This document shows positions 22,394 to 33,522 of a stretch of 64,000 nucleotides of DNA, piece after piece. A program made the position numbers and the translations under genes. The notes under the pieces are model-generated. The model had not been told where the DNA came from and ran no database searches. It was given only the letters and a program-made list of their open reading frames with translations. Numbering within the stretch: the first letter of the stretch is position 1; each line of letters starts with the position of its first letter. The stretch is from Ophioceras dolichostomum (taxonomy: Eukaryota; Ascomycota; Sordariomycetes; Magnaporthales; Ophioceraceae): assembly GCA_003049485.1 (NCBI GenBank), contig PYST01000044.1:62001-126000 (forward strand). The letters run 5' to 3'.

Positions 22394-24225
22394 ATGGCGT
22401 CTTCAAACGGCAAGGCCAAGAGCCACTACAATGACTGGCCGAACACTCAAGGGGTGAGTTTGAAAAAAGAAGCCACCTCTATCTACAGTTTTTGAATTCA
22501 AACCGTGGGACAGTAGTCATAGGACCACGCTGACAGAACCTCCGACTCCATCAGTTCGACGTTCGATACCAGGAGCTGGAGCCGAAGGAGCTCGAGGTCG
22601 AGGGTACTATTCCGGCCTATGCTGCCGGTGTCCTCTTCCGCAATGGACTTGGTCCGCGAGACGTCGAGACCGAGAAGGGCACTTCCTACCGGGTGAGCCA
22701 CTGGTTCGACTCATTTTCCCAGGTGCATCGGTTCCAGATCCACCCTCCCTCGGCTGAGTACCCTTCCGTCCGCGTCACGCACAACTCCCGCCTGACGTCC
22801 GACGGCCTCGTCGAGCGCATCAAGAAGAACGGTTCTCTCACGGACTTCACCTTCGGCGCCAAGCGGGACCCATGCATGTCCGTCTTCCAGAAGATGCAGT
22901 CCTTCTTCAAGCCGATGCCCCGCCAGCCCTCCAACAACGTCAACGTCAGCGTGTCTCTGTCTGTCAACTTCCCTGGCTTCTCCGCCACCGGCACCAAGAG
23001 CGAGGCCGGCATCGCGCAGGACAACGGCAGCAGCAGCATCGCCACGCTGTGCAACAAGACAGACGCCTCCATGATGCAGTTCCTGGATCCGCAGACCCTC
23101 GAGCCCATCGGCGTCACCAACCAGAAGACCCTGCACCCAGACCTCGCCGGCCCCCTGAGCGCCGCGCACGCCAACCGCGACCCGACCACCGGCGACGTCT
23201 TCAACTACAACCTCGACCCTCGTGGCAAACTGGGCACCTACCGCGTCTTCACCGTCTCGGCGGCCACGGGCAAGGTCAGCGTCCTGGCCACGATCAAGCA
23301 CCCGGCCGCCTACCTGCACTCCATGTTCCTCACCGAGCACTACGCCATCCTGTGCGTCTGGAGCGCCTTCTTCAGCATGGGCGGCCTCTCCATGCTCTGG
23401 CACCGCAACTTCGCCGAGGCCTTCGCCGACTTCGACCCGAGCATCCCCGTCACCTGGTTCGTCGTCGACCGCACCCCTCTCGAGAACGGCGGCAAGGGCT
23501 TGGTCGCCAAATTCGAGTCCGAGCCGTTCTTCTGCTTCCACAGCATCAACGCATATGAGGAGGTCGACAGCGAGGGCAAGACCGACATCGTGGCAGACCT
23601 GTGCGCCTACAGCGGCGGCCTGGATATCATCAAGCGGTTCTACATCGACAACCTGCTCTCGGACTCGCCCACCGCCCCGGCGTACTGCGACCCCGTCAAC
23701 AAGAAGGCGCACTGCCACTACGCGCGCTTCCGTCTGCCGGGCCTGTCTTCTTCTTCTTCGTCTTCTGTCGTCACCGCCGGCCAGGCCGTCCTGGAGCACA
23801 AGGGCGAGATCGGCCTCGCGCCCGAGCTCCCCTCCATCAACGAGTCCTACCGGCAGCGCAAGCACCGGTACGTCTACGGCGTGACGGACTCGGGCAAGAG
23901 CTCATTCATGGACGGCCTGGTCAAGTACGACCTGGAGACCGGTGCGTGCGTGCGCTGGTGCCACCGCGGCCAGACGGCGGGCGAGCCCATCTTCGTGGCC
24001 GACCCGGAGCGGTCGCCGGAGGTCGAGGACGCCGGCGTGCTGCTGTCGGTCGTGCTGGACGGGATCGGGGGCGAGAGCTACCTGCTCGTGCTGGATGCGC
24101 AGAGCATGGAGGAGGTGGGCCGGGGTAGGGTCGGTGGCGTGGTGGGCTTTGGGTTTCATGGCGTTCATGTGCCGGAGGGGAAGGAGGAGGGTGAGGATGC
24201 TGGCGAGCATCCTTCTCGGCTCTGA
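22394..24225 (+). CDS. Carotenoid cleavage oxygenase (RPE65/CCD family)
   Basis: Exons 22394-22453 and 22555-24225 (intron GTGAGT..CATCAG, 101 nt) encode 576 residues, the usual size for fungal torulene/carotenoid oxygenases. These enzymes cut a double bond of a carotenoid or apocarotenoid with O2, using a non-haem iron held by four histidines. All four are visible in their motifs: His225 (AAHANRDPTTG), His275 (YLHSMFLTEHY), His349 (FCFHSINAYE) and His555 (GFHGVH). The N-terminal FRNGLGP segment is also typical. The family has soluble or peripherally attached beta-propeller enzymes. I cannot tell a retinal-forming from a torulene-cleaving enzyme, and no phytoene synthase or desaturase lies nearby, so it is not in a carotenoid cluster within this window. 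A poly-Ser run (about 23747-23767) is an insertion before the last quarter. Confidence 0.9.
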
Positions 24226-25164
24226 GACGGGCAGGCAATGTCCCTGCCCGTCTCAGAGGCTTATGGGAGGCTTTAGGCTATGCGTTTTGCGCGAGTGTGT
24301 TTTGTGCGTTCGGATGGGTGGTTTTTCCGGGCTTCTTCACTAGCAAGGGCGTAATGGGATCTTGGAGTGGTAAATAGCCTTGCTTTGTCCTACTCTTAGA
24401 GCGGTTTACTGGAAATCTATCGGGCCTGTCAACATCGATAGGATCGTGAAATGCAAGGAGCAGTGTCAACTATTCCGAGTGCATCTCAGGCTTCGTAGGT
24501 TCGAACCTCGCTAATGCCTCGCTGAGGATGGCCGACCTCCTGCAGGGCTAGACGGCGAGCGAACCCCAGGATATGAAGTAGACTGTGACTGCGCTGTGGG
24601 CGACGAATAGTATTTCCTATAGAAGCTCTGCCTGCTCTAAGACAAGTTCCCTTGTAAATATGCTAGGGATGTCTTGCAGGGCAAATTAAGGAAGCTAGCC
24701 TGGCTCTGTTTCTATTCTGCGAGAGAATGTGCTTTGAATCTGCTCCTAAGACATACCACAGATTATCTCCTTACTTATACTGCTGGGGTTGGACAAGCAA
24801 ACAGCACAATTTTCTGAAAATTCTCCCGTGTTGTGGTCCAGGCTTGTACCGATGGCTCCGAGCTGGGGAGATCCGCGTGCTTTCCTCGCGTGCCATCTGG
24901 CAACAGCGCCACCAGCCCGCTCCTGCCTACTGGCCTCATCTTTCCTCTAGGCGCACCTTCCCTCCCTCCCTGATATTCTTCCTCACCGCCAACAACGCTT
25001 CTCCCCCCACAAAAACCTTTTTGTTTTTTCCCGGGCAGAAATCCAAAAAGTTCATTGCATCCTCAGCCGGTCTTCTGCTATCGACACACCACAGAGCGGC
25101 ATTCTCAGCGACCTTAAAGTCACCATTATTTTCTAGATCCTGAGACGACTTAATAGCAGTAGCC
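24226..25164. other. Intergenic
   Basis: No gene seen. A perfect 12-bp palindrome around 24498-24509 is the only local structure noted. Confidence 0.5.
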
Positions 25165-26720
25165 ATGGACTTTGCGGCGGCCGGAGAGGCCAATGCTGCC
25201 TCTCCGCCGCCTGGTCCGAGCCAGGATTCAAAGCAGCAGAAGGCCGACCTCGACCACTTTTGCACCCTCAACGATCTTTACGGCCCAACGTCAGACCTGG
25301 GCCCCAAAGAATTCCCCTATTTCGCTCGCCTGCCCCCTGAGCTTCGTTTCATGATTTGGGAGGAATTTCTTAACGTCCGTCGTATTGTCCGCGTGCACAT
25401 CCTCGACACCGAGAGCAATGACTTCGTGGAAACGTACCGGAACGACTTCGACGACGACGACGACGCCGACCTCGAGGAGGAGAGCGGGAACGACGACCAC
25501 TGGCAGCGCTACCACCAGCGCAACCACCTCGGAAACGTCGTCTCAGGGGCCTGGAACTGGCTCAAGCGCGGGCTCGCCACCCGCCCTAACCCGCTACTAA
25601 AGGTGAACCGCGAGGCGAGGCGCCTCGCCCTCCGGCACTTCCGCGTCAGGGTCCCGATCAGGGCCCTCGACCATTCTGACCTCTTCCGGCGCCCTCCGAG
25701 AGGCTATCTTTACTTCAACCCAGAGCTCGACATCCTCCACGTCGCCTGGAAGCCGCGCATCGAGAGCTGGGGCAGCCCGCTCGTCGATTTCCTCCACGAC
25801 ATCCGAGCATGGGATCCCAAGGAGATCGGTGCCTTGAGCCTGGCACTAGATATGGAGCTGCTGAACGCCGACGAGGACGAGTTAGAGATTGTAAGCCATC
25901 GTCAAACTTTCTCCCGCCAAGTTGTTTTCACAAGATCCTCTGAAGGGCGTTTCCTTCACCTCCTTCCGAGTATGCACAAGTCTGACAGATTTTAGTCCCC
26001 CTCATGATGCCGTACGAGCTGGAGAGGGCCCAAGGGCGGTCTCTCAGGAAGTCCCTCGAGAACCTTCAGGTCGTCTACTTCCACCAGGTAGCACAATTCG
26101 ACTTCTATACGCTCGATATCATGGAGAGCGGCGACCACCACTACTGGGATCTATCAAACCCTACGGCCTATGTGGCCTCGTACCCTCTCGACTCTGCTGC
26201 GGACGAGTTTACCCTACTAGAGGTCGATCCGCGCTCTACCCAGTCCCCGGACTTCGTCTCCCGCGTCTGTCTCGGCTATGACCCGGACAACCTCATACCC
26301 CTATCCTGGCGTGATATGACCAGGAGGCTTCAGAGATGGGCTGACTGGCCGAATAGCGTGCCAGACGCCGACCCGGCAGCCGATGGCAATGCTCCAGCCG
26401 ATGGCAATGCTCCAGCCGACGGCAATGCTCCGCCCGGTGCCAACATCCCAGCCGGAGGTGATGTGCCAGCCCCAGCCGATGGCGGCAATACTCCGCCCGG
26501 TAGCTGCGACAAGAAGATCGAGTATAAGGTCATGATCACGGCAGAGAACCACACGGTCACGACCAAGATCAAGGCCTCCCAGTCGACAGACTGGCCGGAC
26601 CACCGCCGTGTGCACCGCCGCGACGTAGACGAGTTCATGGACGCCGTGCGCGAGCAACGACGAGAGCGGCGGGTCGACCTGGAGTTCTGCCGAATGCAGC
26701 TGGCCGAAGACCACGAGTAG
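25165..26720 (+). CDS. 2EXR-domain protein, possibly truncated by an in-frame TAG
   Basis: Exons 25165-25890 and 25989-26720 (intron GTAAGC..CTGACAG) give 485 residues. The 2EXR (F-box-like) signature is at residues 50-75: FPYFARLPPELRFMIWEEFL then IVRVHI. The later NREARRLALRHF and LYFNPELDILHV segments are also standard for this large, uncharacterised fungal family. An acidic run (about residues 94-112) and three copies of an ADGNAP repeat are lineage-specific inserts. The frame stops at TAG 26718-26720, but the same frame is open again to 27071 and reads like coding sequence (see the next entry). The stop may be a nonsense mutation, a readthrough site, a sequencing error, or may hide in a poor 75-nt intron ending at that TAG. 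Confidence 0.75.
26378..26432 (+). repeat. 18-nt coding minisatellite (three units)
   Basis: Three tandem units of GCCGATGGCAATGCTCCA, the third with one change, encode the ADGNAP repeat in the 2EXR protein. Nearby proline/glycine codons look like older, more diverged units. Confidence 0.85.
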
Positions 26721-27071
26721 AGCCGCGAGGATGGCCATTTGGCGTCGGCACAGCCGGGCTCGGCCGAAGCCGAGAAACTCACCCCCGAGGAGACCGAGCT
26801 GCTCGAGGTGGACCTGAGGAAGCTCGAGACGTTCGAAGCAATGTACAGCGAGGACACCAAGGCCTGGGAGGGGTCGTTGGTCAAGAGGGCGGGAGGTGCG
26901 GGATCCCATTCCTGCCGCGCACGGATCGGTAACAGGGCTGCAGACGTCGTGCCCCCGGCGGTTGGTTTCTGGATCTTTCCTTATGAGGCGGCTAGGGTTG
27001 AGGACGGTAAGATCTGGATCGACACCAAAGAGTCGAAGCCACAGCTAGGACTTTCTTCTCTTCGTGGTTAG
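26721..27071 (+). pseudogene. In-frame 3' continuation of the 2EXR gene beyond the TAG
   Basis: Directly after the stop of the 2EXR frame the same frame is open for 116 codons and ends at a TAG. The sequence looks protein-like: TPEETELLEVDLRKLETFEA suggests an acidic amphipathic helix, followed by VGFWIFPYEA. There is no ATG at its start, so it is best read as the original C-terminus of the upstream gene, cut off by a single CAG-to-TAG change. It could be translated only through readthrough or splicing around the stop. Confidence 0.5.
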
Positions 27072-28593
27072 GTAGTAGTACTTTGGCAGTGGCCAGTGCT
27101 TAGGGAAGGGTAGAGTTTGCTGGGTAGTATGCAGTCGTCCTCGTGAAAAGACACTTGCCCTTCGCCACACTGAAAACTCTTCATGATCTTGTGTCTATAA
27201 TGACATGAAAACCTAGAGCAAATCCGTTGAGAGAAAGGGAAAAGCATTGGAGGATGGTGGTCGGTCAGTTAAGTGCCACCTCATACCGCTATACGGTACA
27301 CTACTTCCCAAAGAAAACGACACTACCTCTGTCAGGAAAACAACAACACTTCCCAAAGGAGACCACCGTACCGGCAGCACTTGGGCGAGTTGAAAGGAGA
27401 TAAAAAATCATCCCATCATATGGGATGTTGCAAAACTGAGTATACGGACTTCGATTTTTGCTCTTTTGCTACCGAAATCACTGTCTAGATTTCAATGTCT
27501 CACATAATCACCTAAACCGAAGTCCTCGTGCACAACGACGAGCACACCGCCATGTCAAGAGATGGAGAACCGTGAGCCGTAAAGGCTATCAGCTAACTGA
27601 TCGTCAGCACTCTGAGGCTCCAAACCCTCACCTATCCTCCTTGTTCCACTTCCACTAGCAAAATGGCTTTCACAAACTCGAAAAAAGTCTACTCCATCCT
27701 CGAATTCCAGCAACGGACGAATGCACTGCGAAGTTAGATGGATTGGCACCACATTGGTCCGGCTGGCTTCGTTGCTGTACTTCGACGTAATGCTTTTTCG
27801 ACAAAGATGTACACATGGCCGTGTTCATCCGCGCATACCTCCCTCGCTCAGAGTCCGGAGCCAGACAGCTGATGGCCTGTTTCCTGGGCTCACCGCTTCG
27901 AGTTACCAGCGAGCGGCATCGGATCTGTGGCCACGGCTTTGTTTTTTGGCTTGAGAAGTCATGTGGGCGTTTGTACCTACCTAGTTATTCTAATACGACA
28001 AAATGACTTTTCCTTTTTCCGTATCATTTCCCCCAACCCGGGATCTCTTTCGCCTGAGCAAGCTGTGGCCACTTTGATCGACGCTGGGTACCTCGACCCA
28101 GACTGCTACGCTACGGCCCGCAAGCATGTGGCTGCACGCTCTTGTTTTCGAGGAGGATACTGTCATCCAAATCAGTAGGTTGCCACGTTTGGCCGACACG
28201 ATAGTACATATTTCACGATGCTGCCGTCTATTTTACTGGTTACCGTGGTATCAAGACCCCTAGAGGCTCTAGTCTTGATGGTTCGCTTTATATTGTGGGG
28301 ATTGCTGCGGTTTGTCTTAGTCAGTCCCGCCCGCCTCATCTCAAGTAGGTATCGGAGCGGTGCTGCCGTGGAGCTGAAGCGGGAAAGTGGGATGAGTCAA
28401 AGTTCAAAATTTTCATACCGAGCCCATGGGTGCGTATGTGCGAGAAGAATATAACCACATATCGAATACCTTTCTATCCATAGCAATCCATATAGTCTAA
28501 TTTCAACATTGGACGCACGCAAAATTCATTATAATTTTTCAACATCTCAGAGGGGCAGAGGAGGAAGACCAATCAAGAAGGCAGACTGAAACA
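27072..28593. other. Intergenic
   Basis: About 1.5 kb with no gene I can support. The last 100 bp are A-rich and fit a leader for the deformylase gene. Confidence 0.5.
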
Positions 28594-29445
28594 ATGGCGA
28601 CAGCAAACGACCATATCCTCACCCTGTCCTGCCCGGACAAGCCTGGCATCGTCCACGCCGTCACGGGCATCTTCGCGTCTCACAGCATCAACATCCTAGA
28701 CCTCAAGCAGTTCTCCGACACGGAATCCCAAAAGTTCTTCATGCGAGTCCACTTCGGCCCGGCGGCGACGACCGAGCTGCTGAAGCAGCCCTTCGACGCC
28801 CTGGCGACCGAGATGCAGATGACCTACTCGATCCGGCCCGCGTCGCAGAAGACGCGCGTGCTGATCATGGTCTCCAAGATAGGGCACTGCCTCAACGATC
28901 TGCTCTTCCGCGCCCGCGCGGGGCGGCTCGCCATCGACGTCGCCCTCGTCGTGTCGAACCACCCGGACATGGAGGGTCTGACCACTAGCTACGGCGTCGA
29001 GTACCACCACCTGCCCGTGACCAAGGACACGAAGGCCGAGCAGGAGGCCCAAATCCTGGAGCTGGTGAGGGACAAGAACATCGAGCTCGTCGTGCTCGCG
29101 CGCTACATGCAGGTCCTCTCGCCCGCTTTATGCTCGGCCATGAGCGGGCGCATCATCAATATCCACCACAGCTTCCTGCCGAGCTTCAAGGGCGCGAAGC
29201 CGTACCACCAGGCGTACGACCGCGGCGTCAAGATCATCGGCGCCACGGCCCATTTCGTCACGGCCGACCTCGACGAGGGCCCCATCATCGAGCAGCGCGT
29301 GTCGCGCGTCGACCACAGCATGTCGCCCAAGCAGCTCGTGGACGAGGGCGCGAACGTCGAGACGCTGGTGCTGGGCGCGGCGGTGCAGTGGTATGCGGAG
29401 GGGAGGGTGTTTCTCAACAATGTGAAGACGGTGGTGTTCAACTGA
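28594..29445 (+). CDS. purU: Formyltetrahydrofolate deformylase
   Basis: Intronless, 283 residues, the usual length for PurU. It hydrolyses 10-formyltetrahydrofolate to tetrahydrofolate and formate, balancing one-carbon pools. Residues 6-80 form an ACT domain (LTLSCPDKPGIVHAV, NILDLKQFSD). Residues about 87-283 are the formyltransferase-fold hydrolase: SKIGHCLNDLL, VLARYMQVLSP, the NIHHSFLPSF catalytic segment (Asn189, His191), and the Asp of DLDEGPII (Asp227). The start is the only ATG in context and gives the ACT domain directly. No organelle targeting signal is evident, so a cytosolic place is likely. Gene and protein look complete. Confidence 0.95.
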   Translation: MATANDHILTLSCPDKPGIVHAVTGIFASHSINILDLKQFSDTESQKFFMRVHFGPAATTELLKQPFDALATEMQMTYSIRPASQKTRVLIMVSKIGHCLNDLLFRARAGRLAIDVALVVSNHPDMEGLTTSYGVEYHHLPVTKDTKAEQEAQILELVRDKNIELVVLARYMQVLSPALCSAMSGRIINIHHSFLPSFKGAKPYHQAYDRGVKIIGATAHFVTADLDEGPIIEQRVSRVDHSMSPKQLVDEGANVETLVLGAAVQWYAEGRVFLNNVKTVVFN

Positions 29446-29591
29446 GGGAGAGGGTGAGAAAGACGAAGCGATGAAGTGCTGCATAATGAATAGGGGAATG
29501 CCTTGGATTCTTTTGTCTAATTATACGAAAAAAGGGCCCAGAGAGACAGCGACATATTCAAAAGCGAGTATATATAGACATACAAGAATGT

Positions 29592-31067
29592 TCACCGCCC
29601 CAAAGAAACCGGAGCAAACTCCTCCTTGAGCCGCCCAACCCCGACCCTCGGCTTATACTCCGCAGTCGCCATCCCGCCATAATCCCAAACCGTATACAGC
29701 CGCTGCAGGATCGGCGTGCCGACGACCAGCAAGCCCTCCGCGACAGTCCCGAACGGCGCATAGCACAGGTCCTCCCCCCTCCCCTCTTCCGTTTTCCGGT
29801 TGCGCACCTCATCGCCCCTAACCGAGAGCGTCGTCCTCGTTTCTATCCCTCCTGTAGGCGCGCCGACCTCGAACGAGACGGACCAGGAGTCGTTGAGCGC
29901 CGAGCATGGCATCTCGGCTTCCCCCAGGACGACGGCCGTGCCGTTCCACCCGATGGCGGCGTACACCACGTCGAAGTGCTCTTTGGGTAGGAGCGTCACG
30001 GACGAGCCTGTGTCGAAGATCGCTGCTAGAGGAGACTCCGGCGTGATTTTGACACTTCTGCTGCCGTTGCCGTCAGAGCTATTTGATGTGTTCGTCGAGA
30101 TGGAGTGCAGGCCCGAGATCCACGAGATATACCGCCCGCCAAACGCCGTCACTGGCAGCCAGTGCATCCCGTCCTCGCCGCCGTCTACGAATTCCGCTTC
30201 CCGCGATGCGCCTACGGTCAGCACACCGCCATCGTTGTTGTTGCCATCGCCAGCGTTCCCGTGCAGCGTCCTGCCATAGTAGATCCCGAACCTAGGCTGC
30301 GCCAGCACGTCCTGCTCCATCATGGTCTCGACGAGCGACTTCATCCCCTCCTGGCTTGTCCCCGTCGAGAAGCCTAGACCTAGGAACCCGTCGACTGGGA
30401 CGGTGGTGGCGTCGCTGTCGTTGACGGCTAGGAAGGTCTGGTTCCACGACGCTACTACGTCGTCTCGTCCGATGGCGGCTCTGAATACGTCTGCGGTTCC
30501 GGAGCCGCGGACGGTCCAGCTGAGGTAGCCTATAGACGAGTATGTGCCTAGGTCGTGGTGGGTTGTGGAGGCTGTCGGATCGTAGCCTGTGCGGTTGTAC
30601 CTAATCGACGGGGCAGGGGGACGGAGTCAGTCGGGGTCAGGTCAGTGGTGTTAATGAGCAGATATGAAGTTGAGTGGAGTGGCGGCTGCTACTATTAGTC
30701 TGCAACTCACCCGCTGTTGTTCTCGCATGTGTGAGCAGCACACCTGACGTCCACGACCCACGCGTCTGTGCTGCCCGTGTCGAAGAGGAATGTGTGGTTT
30801 CTGGGCGGCGTGCCAATTGCGAGCTCGATTGTGGCCTAGTATAATTACATGGATGCCACGGTTTTTATCGTGAGTTTGTGAGGCTGACAGCAGCGAGGCG
30901 TTTTGGGAAGGGATCTGAGGCTAGTACTACCACCCCTTTTCACTTACAAGCTCGCCCCTGAAGCTTATAGGGAGATCGATAGAAGCAAGGGATGTTGAGG
31001 CCGTTGTGAACTCTAGCCCGAGGAGAAGGAGGAGGAGCGTGGCCTGTATTCGGAAGGCTCTCCTCAT
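29592..31067 (-). CDS. Secreted pepsin-like aspartic protease
   Basis: Exons 31067-30948, 30835-30711 and 30600-29592 (introns GTAAGT..CTAG and GTGAGT..TTAG) give 417 residues. A signal peptide (RIQATLLLLLLGLEFTTAS) begins the protein. The first active-site motif FDTGSTDAW has Asp59 (exon 2) and the second, IFDTGSS, has Asp278, so both catalytic aspartates are present. The flap-region YSSIGYLSWTVRG and the fold markers GFLGLGFS and LVVGTPILQRLYTVWDY are as expected for the A1 family. It lacks a hydrophobic GPI tail, so it is probably a soluble extracellular or vacuolar enzyme. Its C-terminus faces purU tail to tail (146 bp apart). A catalytically damaged relative lies at 36562-37896. Confidence 0.88.
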
Positions 31068-32325
31068 TGTTGCTGATATGCTGCAGTTACGGATTTGGAT
31101 GTCTTAGGGGTTTCGATGGATTTTCTCTTCTTTTGTTTTAACTCTTGATCAGACTGTCAGTCGAGCTCACAGGAGTTGAAGAATTTAAAATCAGGGGCAT
31201 CCTGAAGTTAAGATTTTCGTTCAACTCTTCCTGTCAGAAGGTCGTCTGCCCAGAATTTCGCGAGAGGTCTAACTCACTCGTCACATGAGAGACATTGGCT
31301 GCCTGCCTAGAGAAGGCATTCTGGGATTCCAAGACGGAACATGGCTTAGAGCGGTACTATTGTGAACGGTAATACCGGAATGGTGAAAGAAAGAGGCTGT
31401 GCAGCAGCGCCAGCAGAATTCTAAGAGCGGCTCGCAATTTATCCAGCGTACCATGGTGCCGAGAGGACCCTGGGCCTGAATATCCGACTTACAATCACCA
31501 ATGAAGTATATTCCCACCGCAGGCCTGCATTGCTCTCCGTACCTTCGCTTACCCGCTTACACCAGCGGCTCCAACCCGTGCAAAGAGACGGCCAAGGATA
31601 TTCGGGAGGCCTCAACCATGTGTTTGGTCCCCCATAGAGCTTTTGTCATACTTGATGACAGTCGTTGAGAGATCAGTAATGAGACCGCCGGCCCGGATTC
31701 CGCTGCAATGGCCTTTGCGGGCGGGCTATGGATGGCTATATGTACTGAGACGATTGGAGTGGGCGATGGGTGGAGCGGTTCGAACTTTACTCTCAGATCG
31801 GCCGTATGCTGGGATCTAAAGTTATCAACCCGAGCTAGAGCGACATCCTATATTATACGTATTATGAGAGACGTCCCCTCGAACTTTGAGCTGCCATGTG
31901 GATGGTAGTGACTGCGCACCGTACAACGGCATAGCAAGAAACCATGAAGAGAGCCAAGGCCAAGAACGTGACCCGGAAACGACGGCGATTGGTCCAAGTT
32001 CAACTAATGCAGAAAAACGCGCTGTGTGGCTTGCATGAAGCATGCGGGCGTCCGCAACCTTAGTCGCCGGAAAGTCTTGGACTACGTAGTAGGTTAGAAG
32101 GCACAACCCCTCGTTCGCATTGCTCACCGCTCATCATCCATCCGTCCATCACCGCAAGTAAAAAGAAAAAGCCCCCTCTCCGCACACACTCACGCAGTTG
32201 TAGACGACCTACCCCGAGAAAGTGAAGATATATATTTCGGCAAGTTGCAACGCTTCCACTAACAGTGGATGTAATTTTCAGTGGTATTATTCCAACGACA
32301 AAGAACAAAAGGGGCAACGGTCCAC
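31068..32325. other. Intergenic between divergent genes
   Basis: Holds the promoters of the aspartic protease (minus) and the histidine phosphatase (plus). No gene was recognised in it. Confidence 0.5.
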
Positions 32326-33366
32326 ATGGCATCATCATCATCAGCACCACCCCCACATCTCGAATTCTCCCTCGTCCCCAACTTCTTCGTCTCCTACCCA
32401 CCCCTAGCCACCTCCCAGCCAGACAAAAAGGCATGGACACAGCCGCACTTCGGCCTCCTCCCGTCCGCAGCCCCCGGACCCCCGGGCCTTGGAGGCGCTG
32501 CTGCTGCCAGTAGTGCCGGTGCCGTCAGCTGGCCGCGCATGCCCCGCATCCTCCGCTCGCTCAACACCACTGCCGACTCAAGCACAACAAGCTACAAGCT
32601 GATCTTCTACTCCCGCCACGGCGAAGGCTTCCACAACATCGGAGAAGCAACATACGGTACCGAGGAGTGGGACGCGCACTGGTCGCTGCTGGACGGAGAC
32701 GGCAAGGGCAACGTGTGGGCGGACAGCGAGCTGTCGCCGAGGGGCAGGGAGCAGGTCGATGCCGTGGGGAGGATGTGGAGGGAGTGGGCTATGCCGCGGG
32801 CGCTGGCTGATAGGCTACTCGCCGCCGCCGAAGAAGAAGAAGCGGGCGAGGAGGCCGATACGCTGGACAAGACCGTGACGGATCTCCTACCCCCGAACTG
32901 CCCCGGCATCCCCTTCCCTCACGCAATCTACACCTCCCCGCTCCGTAGGTGCCTCGACACGGCGCGGAGGATATATGGCGCTGTGTCCGCTGCTCAAGAC
33001 AAGAAATTCGCACCAATAGTCAAAGAGGGCTTGCGCGAGCGCGTGACGAACCACACGTGCGACCGGCGCAGCTCTCGGACGGCCATCGTCGAGCGGTTCC
33101 CGGAGGTCGTCGTGGGTAATGAGATTGCGGAAGAGGACCCGATGTGGCGGGCGGATGCCGAGGAGACCATGGCGGAGATTGTGGTGCGGATGCAGGCTTG
33201 TCTGGAGAGGATCTGGGCGGAGGCCCAGGGGAAGGGGGTGGATGTGTTGGCGATCGTGTCGCACTCGCAGGCCTTGGCGGCTTTTCTGGAGGTTGTTGGG
33301 GAGGAGGTATTTTTGGTGAGGGAGAGCACCACGATGGCGTTTTTGGTTAAGGCGGAGGAGGTTTAG
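32326..33366 (+). CDS. Histidine phosphatase (phosphoglycerate mutase-like, PMU1-type)
   Basis: Single exon, 346 residues from the ATG at 32326 (MASSSS); the frame is open 15 codons further up to 32281, but this start has the better context. The catalytic RHGE motif (IFYSRHGEGFHN, nucleophile His) lies near residue 97. It is followed by a second conserved arginine segment (IYTSPLRRCLDTA) and the late histidine of VSHSQALAAFL. This is the histidine phosphatase superfamily. The N-terminal extension resembles yeast PMU1-like proteins, whose substrate is not firmly known. It is not a glycolytic mutase. An acidic Ala/Glu insertion is seen near residues 165-180. Confidence 0.85.
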   Translation: MASSSSAPPPHLEFSLVPNFFVSYPPLATSQPDKKAWTQPHFGLLPSAAPGPPGLGGAAAASSAGAVSWPRMPRILRSLNTTADSSTTSYKLIFYSRHGEGFHNIGEATYGTEEWDAHWSLLDGDGKGNVWADSELSPRGREQVDAVGRMWREWAMPRALADRLLAAAEEEEAGEEADTLDKTVTDLLPPNCPGIPFPHAIYTSPLRRCLDTARRIYGAVSAAQDKKFAPIVKEGLRERVTNHTCDRRSSRTAIVERFPEVVVGNEIAEEDPMWRADAEETMAEIVVRMQACLERIWAEAQGKGVDVLAIVSHSQALAAFLEVVGEEVFLVRESTTMAFLVKAEEV

Positions 33367-33522
33367 ATAGGTATCACGGCTAGGTCGGGGGCTCTTGGCA
33401 AGGCCGATCGCCTATCTTGTGACACTGTCATTGAGATTGTGCAAGTTTTGGCGCTGAGTTATTTATGGATCGGCTTTAGAGGGCGTTCCGTCGGACATGT
33501 GTTCCTACGAGCGAATGCCTCG

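Noticed and set aside
22711..23865. Long 384-codon open frame opposite the carotenoid oxygenase
   Set aside because: It is the codon-phase shadow of a GC-rich gene; its composition (Val/Gly/Ala/Asp/Glu/Arg) has no domain and the other strand has all four catalytic histidines.
24490..24520. tRNA-like GGTTCGAACC word
   Set aside because: The flanking bases do not pair as a T-stem and no acceptor, D or anticodon arm can be drawn around it; it is only a palindrome.
28594..29445. Recent bacterial origin of purU
   Set aside because: The enzyme family is bacterial-like and the gene has no intron, but PurU is widespread in filamentous fungi and its codon use matches neighbours.
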